64,000 bases of DNA from Adiantum capillus-veneris (GCA_014529385.2 CM043944.1:49273768-49337767); one strand, 5' to 3'; counted from the first letter of the stretch, positions 1 through 13,507 are shown. Program-made: numbers and translations. The notes: a model not told the origin generated them from the sequence alone.

Positions 1-1707
1 GACAGTGCCTTCAAGGGGCAAGAAGCTTCAGTCACTCCCTTAATCGGGAAATTGAGGCTTCATGTCCAAGGCTATGTGGACAAAGAGGACTTCTTTATCT
101 CTCCTCTCAAGCATGAGGATGTAATCCTAGGGGCACCATGGTTTGACCGTCTGGCTGCCCATGTTAAATTTCCTGAAAGGAGAATCTCCTTTAAGTTCAG
201 GGAAAAGGACATGTATATAGATGCTAAGGAGATGGGTAACACCATCCCCATTGTACATACACCAGCTTTCAACAAGTCAATAAAGAGCTCTATTTCCGTG
301 TACATGATTTTTGTTAAAGATTCTCAAAATGAACCTAATGCTTTAGCAAAAGAAAATAAAAGCAACCAAAAGGAATTAGAGTTATCCAATTTTCTCAAGG
401 GGTTTCAAGATGTCTTTATTGACGACATCCCTTGTGAGCTACCTCCTAAACGAGGTAATGACGACCATGCAATTGAACTTCTTCCAGGAAGTTCACCGCC
501 TAACAAACCTCCTTATAGAGTTTCTCAAGCTCAACAAGAGGAGATTATGCGGCAAGTGCATGAGTTAATTGAGAAGGGCATGGTTAGGCCTAGCTCATCT
601 CCATTTTGCTCACCTGTGCTATTAGTGCAAAAGAAAGACGGCACATATCGTATGTGTGTCGACTATAGAGCACTAAATAGGATCACTATCAAGAATAGGT
701 TTCCCGTTCCACGGGTAGAAGACCTATTTGATAAGCTACAAGGATCGACCTACTTCAGTAGGATTGACCTAAAAAGTGGCTATCATCAAATAAGGATAGT
801 TGATCAAGACATTGTAAAGACCGCATTTCGTACTACATTTGGTCTTTACGAATACATTGTCATGCCTTTTGGCTTGACTAATGCACCAGCCACATTTAAC
901 CGCTTGATGGAGAAGCTGTTCAGGCCTCATCGAACCTTCACTGGAGTGTTCTTTGATGATATTATCATCTACTCTAATTCATTGGAGGAACACAAGCAAC
1001 ACCTCCAGGTAATATTTCAAGTTTTAAGAGAGAATAAACTTTATGTTAATCGAAAGAAAAGTGAATTTTTCTTGCAAGAGATTCAATATTTAGGTCACAT
1101 TATCTCTCAAGATGGAATCCAAATGGATCCATCCAAGTTAGAGGTAATAAAAGGATGGCCTAAACCAAGGAATCTTCATGAACTAAGAAGCTTTATAGGT
1201 ATGTGTGCATACTATAGACGCTTCATAGAAAAGTTCTCACAAATTGCGGGACCATTACATGACCTAACAAAGAAAAATGTTAGGTATACGTGGTCTGCTA
1301 AGGAGAACAATGCTTTCGAAAAGCTTAAAGAAAAGCTTATCTCTCAACCTGTGCTTACACTACCGGATCTCTCAAAACCATTTGAGGTCCAATGTGATGC
1401 TTGTGGTGATTGCCTTGGGGCTGTTTTGCTCCAAGAAGGGCACGCCATAGGCTATGAGAGTCGAAGGCTCGACCCTGTTGAGCAAGCTCTAGGCATATAC
1501 GAAAAAGAACTCCTTGCAGTTCTACATGCCTTAGACTCATGGAAGCACTATTTATTGGGGACTCCTTTCATTCTGCGAACGGATCACCAAAGTCTTAAGT
1601 ACTTCATGACGCAGACCAAGCTCTCCGACAAACAAATGAGGTGGGCAAATTTCTTTCGCAATTTCATTTTCATATTGCTCACATTGCTGGCAAGCATAAT
1701 CAAGTAG
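1..1707 (+). pseudogene. pol: pol part 1: protease end, reverse transcriptase, RNase H
   Basis: The frame is open from base 1, so the start lies upstream. Residues 1-60 resemble the end of a retropepsin (VILGAPWF). Reverse transcriptase follows from about 450 to 1120: RMCVDYRALNRITIKN, then FSRIDLKSGYHQIRI with the motif A aspartate, then FFDDIIIYS, a variant of the YxDD box. RNase H covers about 1380-1640, with FEVQCDACGDCLGAVL, the YEKELLAVLHAL glutamate and LRTDHQSLKYF. After WANF the frame runs out into a stop at 1705-1707, while the expected continuation is in frame 3. This marks a one-base loss in a T-rich stretch at about 1650. Decay and an assembly error at a homopolymer are both possible. 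Confidence 0.88.
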
Positions 1708-1982
1708 CCGATGCACTCTCAAGACGACCGAGAGTGAATGCGGTTTCCATAGCAACTCACAATGATCTATCTTCAATGATAGATGAGTATGCTATTGATC
1801 CCGATTTTAGAGATGTGATTTCAGCCCTTGCATTAGGGAAGAAAGAAGAACCATTTACTTTACAAGATGGTTATCTTCTCTATGGCAATAGACTATGCGT
1901 TACTAACTCACTACGTGAGAAAGTAATGTATGAATCTCATGCTCCCCCATATGCGGGCATAGAGGGATTCAGTCTACCCTAA
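1641..1982 (+). pseudogene. pol: pol part 2: RNase H to integrase zinc-binding link
   Basis: Frame 3 carries on the tether after RNase H, with HIAGKHNQVADALSRR, typical of Ty3/gypsy pol. It then enters the integrase HHCC region (VMYESHAPPYAG). The frame stops at 1980-1982, while the HHCC sequence goes on in frame 2 from about 1960. A second one-base change therefore lies near the GCGGGCATA stretch. The open frame has no ATG of its own and is only a piece of pol. Confidence 0.8.
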
Positions 1983-3226
1983 AGGGAATTGAAACATATT
2001 TCTATTGGCCTACCATGAAAGTGAACATACACGAGTATGTTTCCAAATGTGTGGTATGTCAAAAGACAAAATTTGATAGAGGGAAGCAACTTGGATTGCT
2101 TCAACCCTTGCCAATCCCTAATTCACCGTGGGAGAGCATATCCATGGATTTTATCTTTGGATTGCCTAAGTCTATCCATGGGAATACGGGAATATGGACG
2201 ATAGTAGACAGGTTCAGTAAACAAGCTCATTTTATACCTGTCAAAAAGACTATCAAAGCCCATCAAATGGCAACCCTCTTCATTTCACAAATTTTCAAGT
2301 ACCATGGCTTGCCAATGTCCATAGTGTCGGATAGAGATCCTAGAATGACCAGTAATTTCTGGAAGGGTCTCTTTGAGAATTTAGGAACAAGGCTAAACTT
2401 CTCTTCGGCCTATCATCCACAAACTGATGGCCAAAGTGAAATAGCTAACCTAACCATTCTCGATCTACTAAAAGCCTATGTAACGGAAGTAGATCAAAGA
2501 TCCCAATGGGAGAAGTACTTACCCTTAGTAGAGTATGCTTACAATAACACTGTACATACTTCTACAGGAAAAGCACCTTTCGAGGTAATTGAGGGAAGAT
2601 CAAAAAGTCCCTTGCTACTTAAGGTACATGGGAAGATCTTCGCTGCAGATGAGTATAGCCGAGACCTACAAGAATCTTTCCAAAAGATTAAGGATGCTAT
2701 CTCTATCTCACAGCAAAGGCAAAAGGCTGCTGCTGACAAGCACAGAAGAGCCCAAGCCTTTAAAGAAAACGATTGGGTCTTGTTAAAGTTTCCCAAGGCT
2801 CGATTAAGGCACACGACGGGCAAGAATCCTACGGGCCACCAAAAGTACTATGCTAAACTAGCAAAAAGGTATTATGGTCCCTTCCAGATTCTTAGGCCAA
2901 TCAATGAGATGGCCTATCAACTTAAGTTGCCCAATCATTGGCTCATACACAATGCTTTTCATGTGAGCCTCTTAAAGCCTTACAAAGGAGAGCCACCTCA
3001 AGAACCAACTATTGAAGACCCACCGGAGATCGAGGACCACGAGGAGGTGCTGCAGCCCGAGTCCATTCTCCGACATGAAGACAAGGTATTAAGAGGCGGT
3101 AAGACTATCCGACGATATCTTATTAAGTTTAAGAATTATCCTTTTGAAGATGCTAGATGGATGCAAGGCATACAATTAAAGGATAACCTAAACCTTGTCA
3201 ATGCTTACAATGCTTCCCAAGAGTAA
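1958..3226 (+). pseudogene. pol: pol part 3: integrase and chromodomain
   Basis: Integrase inserts the cDNA into the genome. The sequence shows the end of the HHCC zinc site (YVSKCVVCQ), then the catalytic core: aspartate in SISMDFIFGLP, aspartate in IVSDRDPRM, and glutamate in YHPQTDGQSEIANL. A GPY/F-type module follows (RYYGPFQILRP). The last 60 or so residues (SILRHEDKVLRGGKTIRRYL) form a chromodomain-like tail, which in this family is known to steer insertion to particular chromatin. The catalytic triad is intact. The piece is cut off from the rest of pol by the frame change near 1960. Confidence 0.85.
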
Positions 3227-3584
3227 GCAAATGTACAAAATGTTAAAAAATGAACAAAAATTTTTGTCTTATAAGACTCTCTTTTTCTTGATTTGTGCAC
3301 AAAAATGAAGTAGTATGCATGCTTAGATCAAGTTTGTAGAGACGAAGTCTCCCAAACACCAAGTAGAGCTTGTCACTCAACTATGGAAGACTGATAGGAC
3401 TAATGTGCAGACATGCTTGCGGCAGCCTCAGGCTCTCAAGCGCCAAATGGACTAGTCATCCATTATGGAATGATGTCGTAGGGTAACATAGGGATCCTCT
3501 ACCCGCTAAGAAAAGGACTCATGCATATGCTTTATCTTCTCTACACCATAGTCGAGGACGACTATGATTTCAAGAGAGAGGTAA
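3227..3584 (+). other. 3' untranslated tail and polypurine tract of the chromovirus
   Basis: No ORF of note. The end contains TCAAGAGAGAGG (about 3569-3581), a purine run three bases before a TGTCAT start. That is where a chromovirus polypurine tract, the plus-strand primer, is expected. Confidence 0.5.
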
Positions 3585-4041
3585 TGTCATAATAATCAAT
3601 ATCTAATTCTCCTAAATGATTTTCTCATATTAAACTGATCATTTAATGTGGGGAAGTGCCAAGGGAGAAAAAGCTAGAATATTGGTTAAGTTAGCAGACC
3701 GGCCACAGTAGGGATCCAAAGGAGGGAAAATAGGGATCCAAAGGGGGGGCCATCTGCAAAAGATCCATGTGAAACAATGGGCCAAAAAGACCCTAAGGTT
3801 CAGCCCATTAAGACTTCCAAAATGCTAAGGTTCCAAAATTCAAAGGTTGTGTCCAAAGGTCAACCCTAGGGAAAATTGGATGCTTAGTGTGTGCCCAAAA
3901 AGTCTTTCTACATCCCTACATGGGAGGGGGCGAGCCCCAAAGCTAGGGGATGAGAGAGAAAGCCACACACACACACACACAGGCTCCCTTTACACAAAGG
4001 GAATGAGGGACACATGTCAGCTCCCTAGGCCAGATGTGGCA
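3585..4041 (+). repeat. probable 3' LTR of the chromovirus
   Basis: The segment starts TGTCATAATA just after the purine tract and ends TGTGGCA, about 457 bp, immediately before PPR-coding sequence resumes. TG...CA ends fit an LTR. A (CA)n run lies at 3963-3980. No second LTR is available for comparison, so the right edge rests on where the PPR similarity begins. Confidence 0.5.
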
Positions 4042-4262
4042 CCTTGAGGGCATGTGGTAGTACACAAGATGCTGATATGGGCAAAAGAAGTTATGATGAT
4101 ATTGTTAGTGAGTGGTTGTTGAAAGAAAACGTTGTGCTTGGCACTGCCTTGGTCGACATGTATGCCAAATGTGGTGCACTTCATAAAGCGGAAAAAGTGC
4201 TTAATGAGCTTCCTGTCCAGGATGTCGTCTTTTGAAATGCACTAATTTGAAATGCATGGTTG
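4038..4262 (+). pseudogene. PPR protein fragment
   Basis: About 63 codons read as pentatricopeptide repeats of the plant PLS class, which bind organellar RNA in intact proteins. They include an LRACGSTQDADMGKR helix and the P/L repeat core VVLGTALVDMYAKCGALHKA, followed by LNELPVQDVVF. The usual W of the DVVSWNALI motif is a TGA stop at 4233, and another TGA stop follows NALI. There is no start codon, upstream exon or downstream repeat array. The left edge coincides with the presumed LTR end, so the retroelement probably inserted here. A related copy lies inverted at 4870-5010. Confidence 0.8.
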
Positions 4263-4560
4263 CCACGCACAAACCCTCTCGATCTGAGCCGCTAGAAGAA
4301 CCTCTTGGATGCTAAGGAGCCAATCCCATCTTCAAACCACAACATGGATCTGAGAGTGCCACTCGAATGGGGCTCCCCTGCCCACTGGAGCCACACCCCC
4401 TCCCAAACCCAACAGAATGCCAGGAACCGAGGCTTACATGTTGATCTCTGAAGGAGAAAGGAGCGCAAGCCAACTCCTGCTGTCAAAAAATGAAGAGCCA
4501 GGGCAGGCGAAGAGGATTCTGTAGCCAGGTGCCCCCACCCAGGGCGGTCCTCCACATCGG
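4263..4560. other. no recognisable feature
   Basis: GC-richer unique-looking sequence. Short minus-strand ORFs here have no recognisable motifs. Its 3' edge runs into the tandem repeat that starts at 4561. Confidence 0.4.
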
Positions 4561-4844
4561 CCTCAGCCCACAATCCACCCTACCTCCACTGCAAGCCCAC
4601 GTGCCGTCCGTCAACCCACCCAGCGAGCCTTCCCTGCTCTTAGTGGTGGGCGAAACGAGTAGAATGAGCCTGTAGGCGAAGGCTCTTGAACTCTTGTCTT
4701 GACCTCAGCCCACAATCCACGCTGCCTCCACTGCAAGCCCATGTGCCTTCCGTCAACCCACCCCAGCAAGCCTTCCCAACTCTTAGTGGGCGAAACGAGT
4801 AGAACGAGCCTGTAGGCGAAGTCTCTTGAACCCTTGTCTTGAAC
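4561..4844. repeat. tandem duplication, 142-bp unit, two copies
   Basis: CCTCAGCCCACAATCCAC occurs at 4561 and again at 4703. The two units stay alignable through the phrase GGGCGAAACGAGTAGAA and the CTCTTGAACTCTTGTCTTGA ending. The second copy carries small indels. Confidence 0.85.
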
Positions 4845-4869
4845 TCTTACTTTAAGTATACTTTTTGTG

Positions 4870-5560
4870 ATCTATGGACTGCACCACATTAGGCATACAT
4901 GTCGACCAAGGTAGTACCAAGCACAACCACTGACTAACAATATCAAAATGAATTCTTTTCTCCATATCAGCATCTTGTGCAATACCATATGCTTGCAAGG
5001 TGCAAGTGTACTTGATTGCATTTAGAGAAGAAGAAAAAGAAGAAGAGGATTTTAACGTCGTAGGAAACTATCCCAAGAGACCTCAAAGATCTATCCGACG
5101 AGTTAAACTCAAGATCTGTTATTGAAGAGAGATGCCCTCTCTCTGGCATCTGTTGAAAACAAATCCCTCCCTTCCTGACCTGACAATACTGCAATCAATG
5201 CACTCCTTGAGATAACATTGCATTTCGAGAGATGCCCTCTCTCTGCATCAACTGAAAACATTCTAGATCATATGTGATTGCATCTGGAAGAGAGCAGGAG
5301 CGTAGGCTATCATAAGCTGGCAGATGTAGGTGAGACATTGAGGAAGACGGCCTAGCCACTTGTCCTAAAAGCTCGAGTTGATCTGCTCGATGGCCTCTCA
5401 TTGCTATTGCTCATATGTGACTGCGTCTAGAGAGATATCCTCGCTTTGTCCAGTGAAAAATGACCAGAGCTCCTTGGCCCTGCCCACGTTGGTCATATCC
5501 TGCAGTCACTGCATTTCAAGAGACATCTCGAACATAAAGCTCCAGTTAGGTGCAGCAGAT
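4870..5560 (-). pseudogene. decayed PPR gene segment
   Basis: Read on the minus strand, scattered blocks in different frames match PLS-type PPR signatures. About 5530-5440 gives DVS-stop-NAV then GYDQRGQGQGAL, like the DVVSWNALIAGYAQ block. About 5280-5220 gives ECFQLMQREGIS, the CFEQMQREGISP block, and a shorter copy lies at 5160-5127. About 5000-4885 is a diverged copy of the + strand fragment at 4044-4200 (QDADMEKR, DIVSQWL, then VLG), missing a few codons. Stops and frame changes occur throughout. A SINE piece at 5051-5135 interrupts it. Confidence 0.6.
5051..5135 (-). mobile_element. SINE fragment, tRNA-derived, 5' truncated
   Basis: On the minus strand the segment has a box-B-like stretch (GATCTTGAGTTTAACTC). 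It is followed by the same tail (GATAGTTTCCTACGACGTTA) found three more times at 13307-13725. The box A half is missing or replaced. A CTTCTT-rich tail follows at 5020-5050. Confidence 0.6.
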
Positions 5561-6088
5561 GATTGTTTGCGCTTTGCTCAAGATGAGTGCTCCGAACTGT
5601 GCTCAAGATTCCTTTTGTTTTTATGGAAGGTAGAGTCCTCCGTTCGTAATGAGAAAATGTTATGATCACAAACAAAGTGAATGGACATTGTGCGTGCAAG
5701 TGAATGAGACTGAGAGATAGAGAGAAGAGAGATACGACACCAGAGACGTTGTAAAACCCTCCTCCGAAGGCCCCACTCTCGTCGGCGAGAGTGGTCTACT
5801 TTTTGATTGCACAAAGTGGTACAATGCATATGCAATGGACTGATGCAACCTTGGACCTGCCGATGACGACGACAATGGTGACGATGATGAATTCAGGGCT
5901 GAAATCTGTGGTCTTCTAACTACTAAAATTCTGCAAATCTTTGGGCTGTTTCGGGTGGCTGAAAATAACTGTTTTGTTGCGTTTTTATGGCTGAAAATGG
6001 GGGTTCTCTGCAATGCTTCAAGGGGTTGATCTGGTACTGAGTCTAATGCTGAAAACGTTGCTGCAAGTGCTTTATCAACGACTGATCT
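5561..6088. other. mostly unassigned; one short hairpin
   Basis: No gene is recognised. A 9-bp perfect stem with a 4-base loop lies at 5773-5794 (CCACTCTCG, TCGG, CGAGAGTGG). The minus strand here resembles untranslated retroelement leader sequence, but I cannot place it. Confidence 0.35.
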
Positions 6089-6178
6089 GGGGTAATCCCT
6101 TCAGGGGTGAGAGAGAAGGGAGTAGCGATGGCTGGGGTAATCCCTTCGGGGCTGAGAGAGAAGGGAGTAGCGATGGCT
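6089..6178. repeat. 45-bp tandem duplication
   Basis: Two head-to-tail 45-bp units begin with GGGGTAATCCCTTC at 6089 and 6134, differing at about two positions. Each ends GGAGTAGCGATGGCT. Confidence 0.9.
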
Positions 6179-6337
6179 GATTTAGCTCCATAGCACAGAA
6201 AACGCAGCCTGAGAGGTGAAAACGCTGCTGTTTGTAGAAAACACAGCCACCAAGGGGGAGCGATCTCAATTTTGAGGGAGTTTTTCGTGATGACGGAAGC
6301 AATCAACAAGGGATCGTCAGCTTAGGAGAAGAACCTC

Positions 6338-6351
6338 AGCGTCTGATACCA
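6338..6351 (-). promoter_or_regulatory. possible tRNA-Met-type primer binding site
   Basis: The minus strand reads TGGTATCAGACGCT directly after ...CTCTCACA. It resembles the TGGTATCAGAGC primer site of plant Copia elements, with an LTR-like CA before it. No LTR partner or coding region supports it, and a short minus-strand ORF runs across it. Confidence 0.3.
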
Positions 6352-6409
6352 TGTGAGAGTAAGCAGCGAAAGCGAAAGCGGAAGCGCTTCCAACAATAGC
6401 ATATAGCTC

Positions 6410-6723
6410 AGGTTGAGTCCTTTCCAGGAATACATCCAGGTCTGCTTCATTTTGTCCACATCTGTCATATGGTTATAAGCTCGTGCTGCATTCGACCACA
6501 AACCATCAAATCTCTCATGTAGCTTACTCTTGCATTGAATTTGTTACTGAGCGTGTTTCTCTTTTAGTTTTGCTACCTGATCTTGCATTTGATTCATAAC
6601 CTTTTGAAGCATCTGTAGCATTTTTGTTTGGTCTATTTTGTTGTAGTCCACTCCATTCATGGCTGCTTCGACCTCATCTGTAGATTCTTGATCTATTAAT
6701 ATTTTTACTTGCATTGATGTTAC
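6410..6723 (-). pseudogene. unrecognised fragment with a coiled-coil-like stretch
   Basis: The minus strand from about 6723 is open for about 58 codons, containing KIDQTKMLQMLQKVMNQMQ and QDQVAKLKEKHAQ. After one stop it continues in the same frame with LHERFDGLWSNAARAYNHM. The hydrophobic spacing suggests a short coiled coil. I do not recognise the family; a retroelement gag or transposase accessory fragment is possible. Confidence 0.35.
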
Positions 6724-6782
6724 ATGTAGATACGATGTTTGTGTTAGTTTGACATATGGTTTGTTTTAAATATACAGATACG

Positions 6783-10084
<3,302 letters not shown>

Positions 10085-10673
10085 AGATTTCTTTTGCATA
10101 TTTGGAATTGTTATATATGTATTTTTCAGTGTGCATTACTACATCGTATGTGATGATGAGATTTGTTTTGTATATGTGAGGATTGATCACCACACATTTT
10201 GGACACGTGTACATAAACTTACTGATGATATATACTGACATGTGTTTGTTGCATCACTGAATTTGTCTATTGTCAAACAATTAATTATTTGTCGATAAGA
10301 TAATTAACCTAAGTAACCATCTCAATGTTATTTATTTGTCTTTATATATATATATATATTTTTAAAGATGGATTGAAATCATGGTCATTGTGCTACCAAA
10401 TGATGATGTGGCATGTGAAACCTAATCCTTAGTTTTCTGTTAGTTGCTCTACTTCTCAAAATTAAGGCATTTTGATCTTATAGCACTCTTGTGCAAGTCT
10501 TTAAGAATATAAAATAAATATCGCTAGGGACGCTAGTCTTTCTGTCCAGTTGTTGGTGTCCTGGTTTTGGGTCACCGCCTGTGGCTTTTCGCCTGGTCAG
10601 TTTACACATTGTTAAAAAGGCTTCTAATATTTTTTTGAAGATGAAGATTTCAACTATGACGTTTCAAAGTACC
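10085..10673. other. AT-rich, no recognisable feature
   Basis: 3' flank of the ORF2-type gene. A short (TA)n run lies near 10344-10360. Nothing codes here. Confidence 0.4.
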
Positions 10674-11300
10674 AAGCATCATACGCTCCAAGTTTTAAGT
10701 TACGTACCATGTACCATGCACCAACTATAAGCATCATACGCTCCAAGTTTCAAGTTACGTACCATGTACCATGTACCATGCACCAACGACAATTATCAAG
10801 TTTCATTATGGAACCTGATACCAAGCTCTAAATCAACTGCCAAATCTAACACTAACAAGTTTTCTTGGTTTCTATGCCAGGCTCTAGTATTAACAAGCTT
10901 TTGATTTTCATATTTTTTGTAAAGGTAGCAGATTTTACGCTAAGTGTCAGATTCTACATATCTTGTACCAAATCAAGTACCAAGTTTCAAGTTGCAAGTA
11001 CTAAGTACCAAATCAAGTACCAAGTACCAAGTACCTTATACCAAATCTAACACTAAAGAGGTTTTATTGTTTTCATGTTAATTTATTACAGTACCACAAA
11101 GTTACACCGACCAATTAATACCATGGACCACGTACCAATTGCAAGTACGAAGTTTCATTATGGAACCTACAGCCAAATTAAAGCAAGGACCAACTACCAA
11201 GTACCGACATGTACCAAGTACCAAGTATCAACATGTACCGAGTACCGACATGTACCAAGTTTTCTTTATTTTCATGTTAAACCCACATGTCCCGAGTTGT
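10674..11300. repeat. GTACCA-rich degenerate repeat field with a 55-bp tandem unit
   Basis: AAGCATCATACGCTCCAAGT occurs at 10674 and 10729, giving a 55-bp tandem. The flanking 600 bp are a loose array of (A)AGTACCA and GTACCATG words, dense around 10745-10785, 10965-11040 and 11195-11260. It probably belongs to the non-coding terminal part of the CACTA region. Confidence 0.8.
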
Positions 11301-11385
11301 ATGAAATAGGGACAATTAATTTTTTTTGTGGACTTTAGAAACAGGAGCAGTTGGAGCTCTTGTGAGCCCGCATGGATTTTCCATG

Positions 11386-11833
11386 TACCAATGAGGCATA
11401 TGGGCAAGCTATACGGCTCGCTAAGAGCTCAAACAACTCGTTGATATATGGATCGTTCTCAAAGTCCTCTAGCAAAAAACGCTCAGAAACAATACATCGG
11501 TCAGCTGTTTGAGCTCTTGACGAGTCCTATAGCTTGCCCACATCCCTCTTTGGCACGTGGAAAAGCTATGTGGGCTCGCAGAATCTTAAATGGTTCGCCA
11601 ATGGGCCGTTTCCAAAGTAGTCCGTGAGCGTTTTTTTGGTCGTGGACTTCAGAAATGGTCGATCGGCGAGCTGTAGCGCGTGGAGCCTACGTGCCAATGA
11701 GGCATGTGAACAAGTTATACAGCTTGTTTGAACTTTGAAAATGGCCCATTTGCGAGCCGTTTGAGCTTTTGTGAGCCCACATAGCTTGTCCACGTGCCAA
11801 CGAGGCATGTTGGCAAGCTATATGGCTCACGAG
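11386..11833. repeat. four interspersed copies of a 38-bp motif, both orientations
   Basis: GTGCCAAYGAGGCATGT followed by a CAAGCTATA-type phrase occurs at about 11386, 11691 and 11795 in plus orientation and at about 11529-11556 in minus. The spacing is irregular (100-160 bp). Short motifs in both orientations are typical of the subterminal zones of CACTA transposons. Confidence 0.65.
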
Positions 11834-12416
11834 ATCTGAAGCGGTTGGCTAATGGATCATTTTAGAAGTTCGCAAGAATTATTTCTGTTATACATTAAGA
11901 ACGTTTTTCTTAACTGAACAAAGGGAGCCCATTTAGGACTTATAGAAATGTCTGCTACATGACAGAAATCATGGGTTTGAGATTTGATATTGGCTTGAGG
12001 GCCTGCTATTTTATTTAAATATACATTTTTAATAAACAAACATAATCGTCTATTTTTTATTTTATTTAAAGTTCTAACTTTAAAAAATAGCAAAAAGAGA
12101 GAGAGAGTTGTTTACCATAATTCATCTTGAAGCCGAAATTGTAAATTTATATCGCTTACGTACGCACCGGTCCGATCAACGTCCGCACTACTATGCGAAA
12201 TGCCAACAAATATATGAGCAACGAGAGCAATCACAAATGCAAGAACACCGGCGCGAGAGAGAGAGTTAGAGTTTGTGGGTGTGTGTGTTCCACTCAAGTG
12301 CTAGAGTTTGTATATGTGTGTAGAAGAGCTAGAGAGAGAGAGAGAGAGCATTAGAGCTAGATTGTTGTATGCAATGTGTGTGTGTGTGAGAGAGGGGGAG
12401 CGGAGAGAGATTACTT
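11834..12416. other. no gene; GA/GT-rich patches
   Basis: AT-rich sequence with short (GA)n and (GT)n runs at 12095-12110 and 12240-12400. No coding evidence. Confidence 0.4.
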
Positions 12417-12733
12417 ATGAAACCTTGCACGTCATATAGTCGTTGCGTGTTCAAAGCGTCGCTGATGCGGTCTTTTTTTAAAAAAAACAATTCGTCGCTT
12501 AAGCATCTCGCCGCTTATTCCACGCATTTTGTCACGCGTCGCTTATGCCACGTGCCGCTTATGCGACAAAAAGTAAACGTCTTATTTTTGTTGCTTATGC
12601 GACGGTAACTCGTCGTTATAGCCCTCGTTAAATGCCTCATTTATGCAACGTACAGTAGCGATGGCTACAACGATGCCTTTTTCCCTCGTTAATGCGACAA
12701 AAATTCGTCGTCAGGGGGGCAAATGTAGTAGTG
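12417..12733. mobile_element. probable right terminal region of a first CACTA element
   Basis: The segment is packed with CGTCGCTTATGC/GCGACAAAA words in both orientations and ends ...GGGGGGCAAATGTAGTAGTG at 12733. Read from the outside this is CACTACTACATTTGCC, a CACTA-type terminus. It abuts the left terminus of the next CACTA element without spacer. I could not find its left partner, so the extent of the first element is unknown; the gene at 6783-10084 may belong to it. Confidence 0.5.
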
Positions 12734-12746
12734 CACTACAAGAGGT
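12734..12746 (+). repeat. left terminal inverted repeat of CACTA element
   Basis: CACTACAAGAGGT, a 13-of-13 match to the inverse of 17773-17785. The CACTA start is the hallmark of the superfamily. Confidence 0.9.
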
Positions 12747-12769
12747 ACTTAATATTAGTGACGCTCGCA

Positions 12770-12900
12770 GTGCAACGCTCAAATGTGAAAACCCACGGCA
12801 TCGTTATAGGCGTCGCTATGGGCGTCGCTAAGTTATAAGTAACTTAGCGACGCTCATAGCAACACCCATAGCGACGCCTATAGCGACGTCGACAGGGGTA
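12770..12900. repeat. left subterminal repeats and palindrome
   Basis: At least five CGTCGCTA / TAGCGACG words occur here in both orientations. GTCGCTAAGTTA and TAACTTAGCGAC (about 12823-12850) form a 12-bp perfect stem around a 4-base loop. In En/Spm such motifs are the binding sites of the element's own DNA-binding protein. The same role here is inferred. Confidence 0.75.
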
Positions 12901-12984
12901 AAAAAAATACCCAGAGCGTCCGAAAAATCAGATCTCAGATCTGAGTTTTTGATGCGCGCTCAAGCAAGCAAAGGTAACGTGCGC

Positions 12985-13087
12985 TCTCCCTCTCTCTCTC
13001 TCTTTCTTTTCCACACACACACACACGAGGAGAGGAAGGAGAGCCAGGTATGCTCCTTCCCTCTCCTCACTCTCATGTTCCCTTCCC

Positions 13088-13161
<74 letters not shown>

Positions 13162-13285
13162 TTGTGTTTGAGAGAGAGAGAGAGAGAGAGAGAGCACATA
13201 CATAAACAAAAACGCACACACACATGCATAAACAAAGAATGCACACACACACATTGAGAGAGAGAGAGAGAAAGAGAGAGAGAAG
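12985..13285. repeat. compound (TC)n, (CA)n, (GA)n microsatellites
   Basis: Successive TC, CA, GA and CA/GA runs alternate between about 12985 and 13285. The ORFs here on both strands are repeat artefacts. Confidence 0.95.
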
Positions 13286-13306
13286 AAGAAGAAGAAGAAG
13301 AGAGTC

Positions 13307-13424
13307 TTAACGTCGTAGGAAACTATCCCAAGAGACCTTAAAGATCTAGTCAATGAGGAGTTGAACTCAAGACCTGTTATTCATGAGGGAAATGGCATAA
13401 CCAATCTATCACACTTGGGTGATA
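13307..13424 (-). mobile_element. tRNA-derived SINE copy
   Basis: Read on the minus strand the copy starts at 13424 with TATCACCCAAGTGTG. A box-A-like GATAGATTGGTTATG and a box-B-like GGTCTTGAGTTCAACTCC follow about 35 bases later. The tail GATAGTTTCCTACGACGTTA runs into (CTT)n and (CT)n. Boxes A and B are the RNA polymerase III promoter of tRNAs and SINEs. The copy is about 118 bp. Confidence 0.72.
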
Positions 13425-13507
13425 AAAAAGTTCTACCATTTTATTCCCATTTTTACTAGCGTGCACACACACCCACACACACACACACCCAAGAAGAAGA
13501 GAGTTTA

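Larger units (their letters stand above)
1..4041 (+). mobile_element. Ty3/gypsy chromovirus, 5' part outside window
   Basis: Domain order is protease C-terminus, reverse transcriptase, RNase H, integrase, chromodomain, untranslated tail, then a probable 3' LTR. That order with a terminal chromodomain defines the chromovirus branch of Ty3/gypsy elements. The 5' LTR, gag and the protease active site lie before base 1. Two single-base frame changes, near 1650 and 1960, break pol, so this copy is not autonomous as read. It appears to have inserted into a PPR gene relic whose sequence resumes at about 4038. Without the left flank no target duplication can be checked. Confidence 0.88.

Noticed and set aside
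12928-13353. 141-codon minus ORF and overlapping plus ORFs
   Set aside because: They read through compound microsatellites and a SINE tail.
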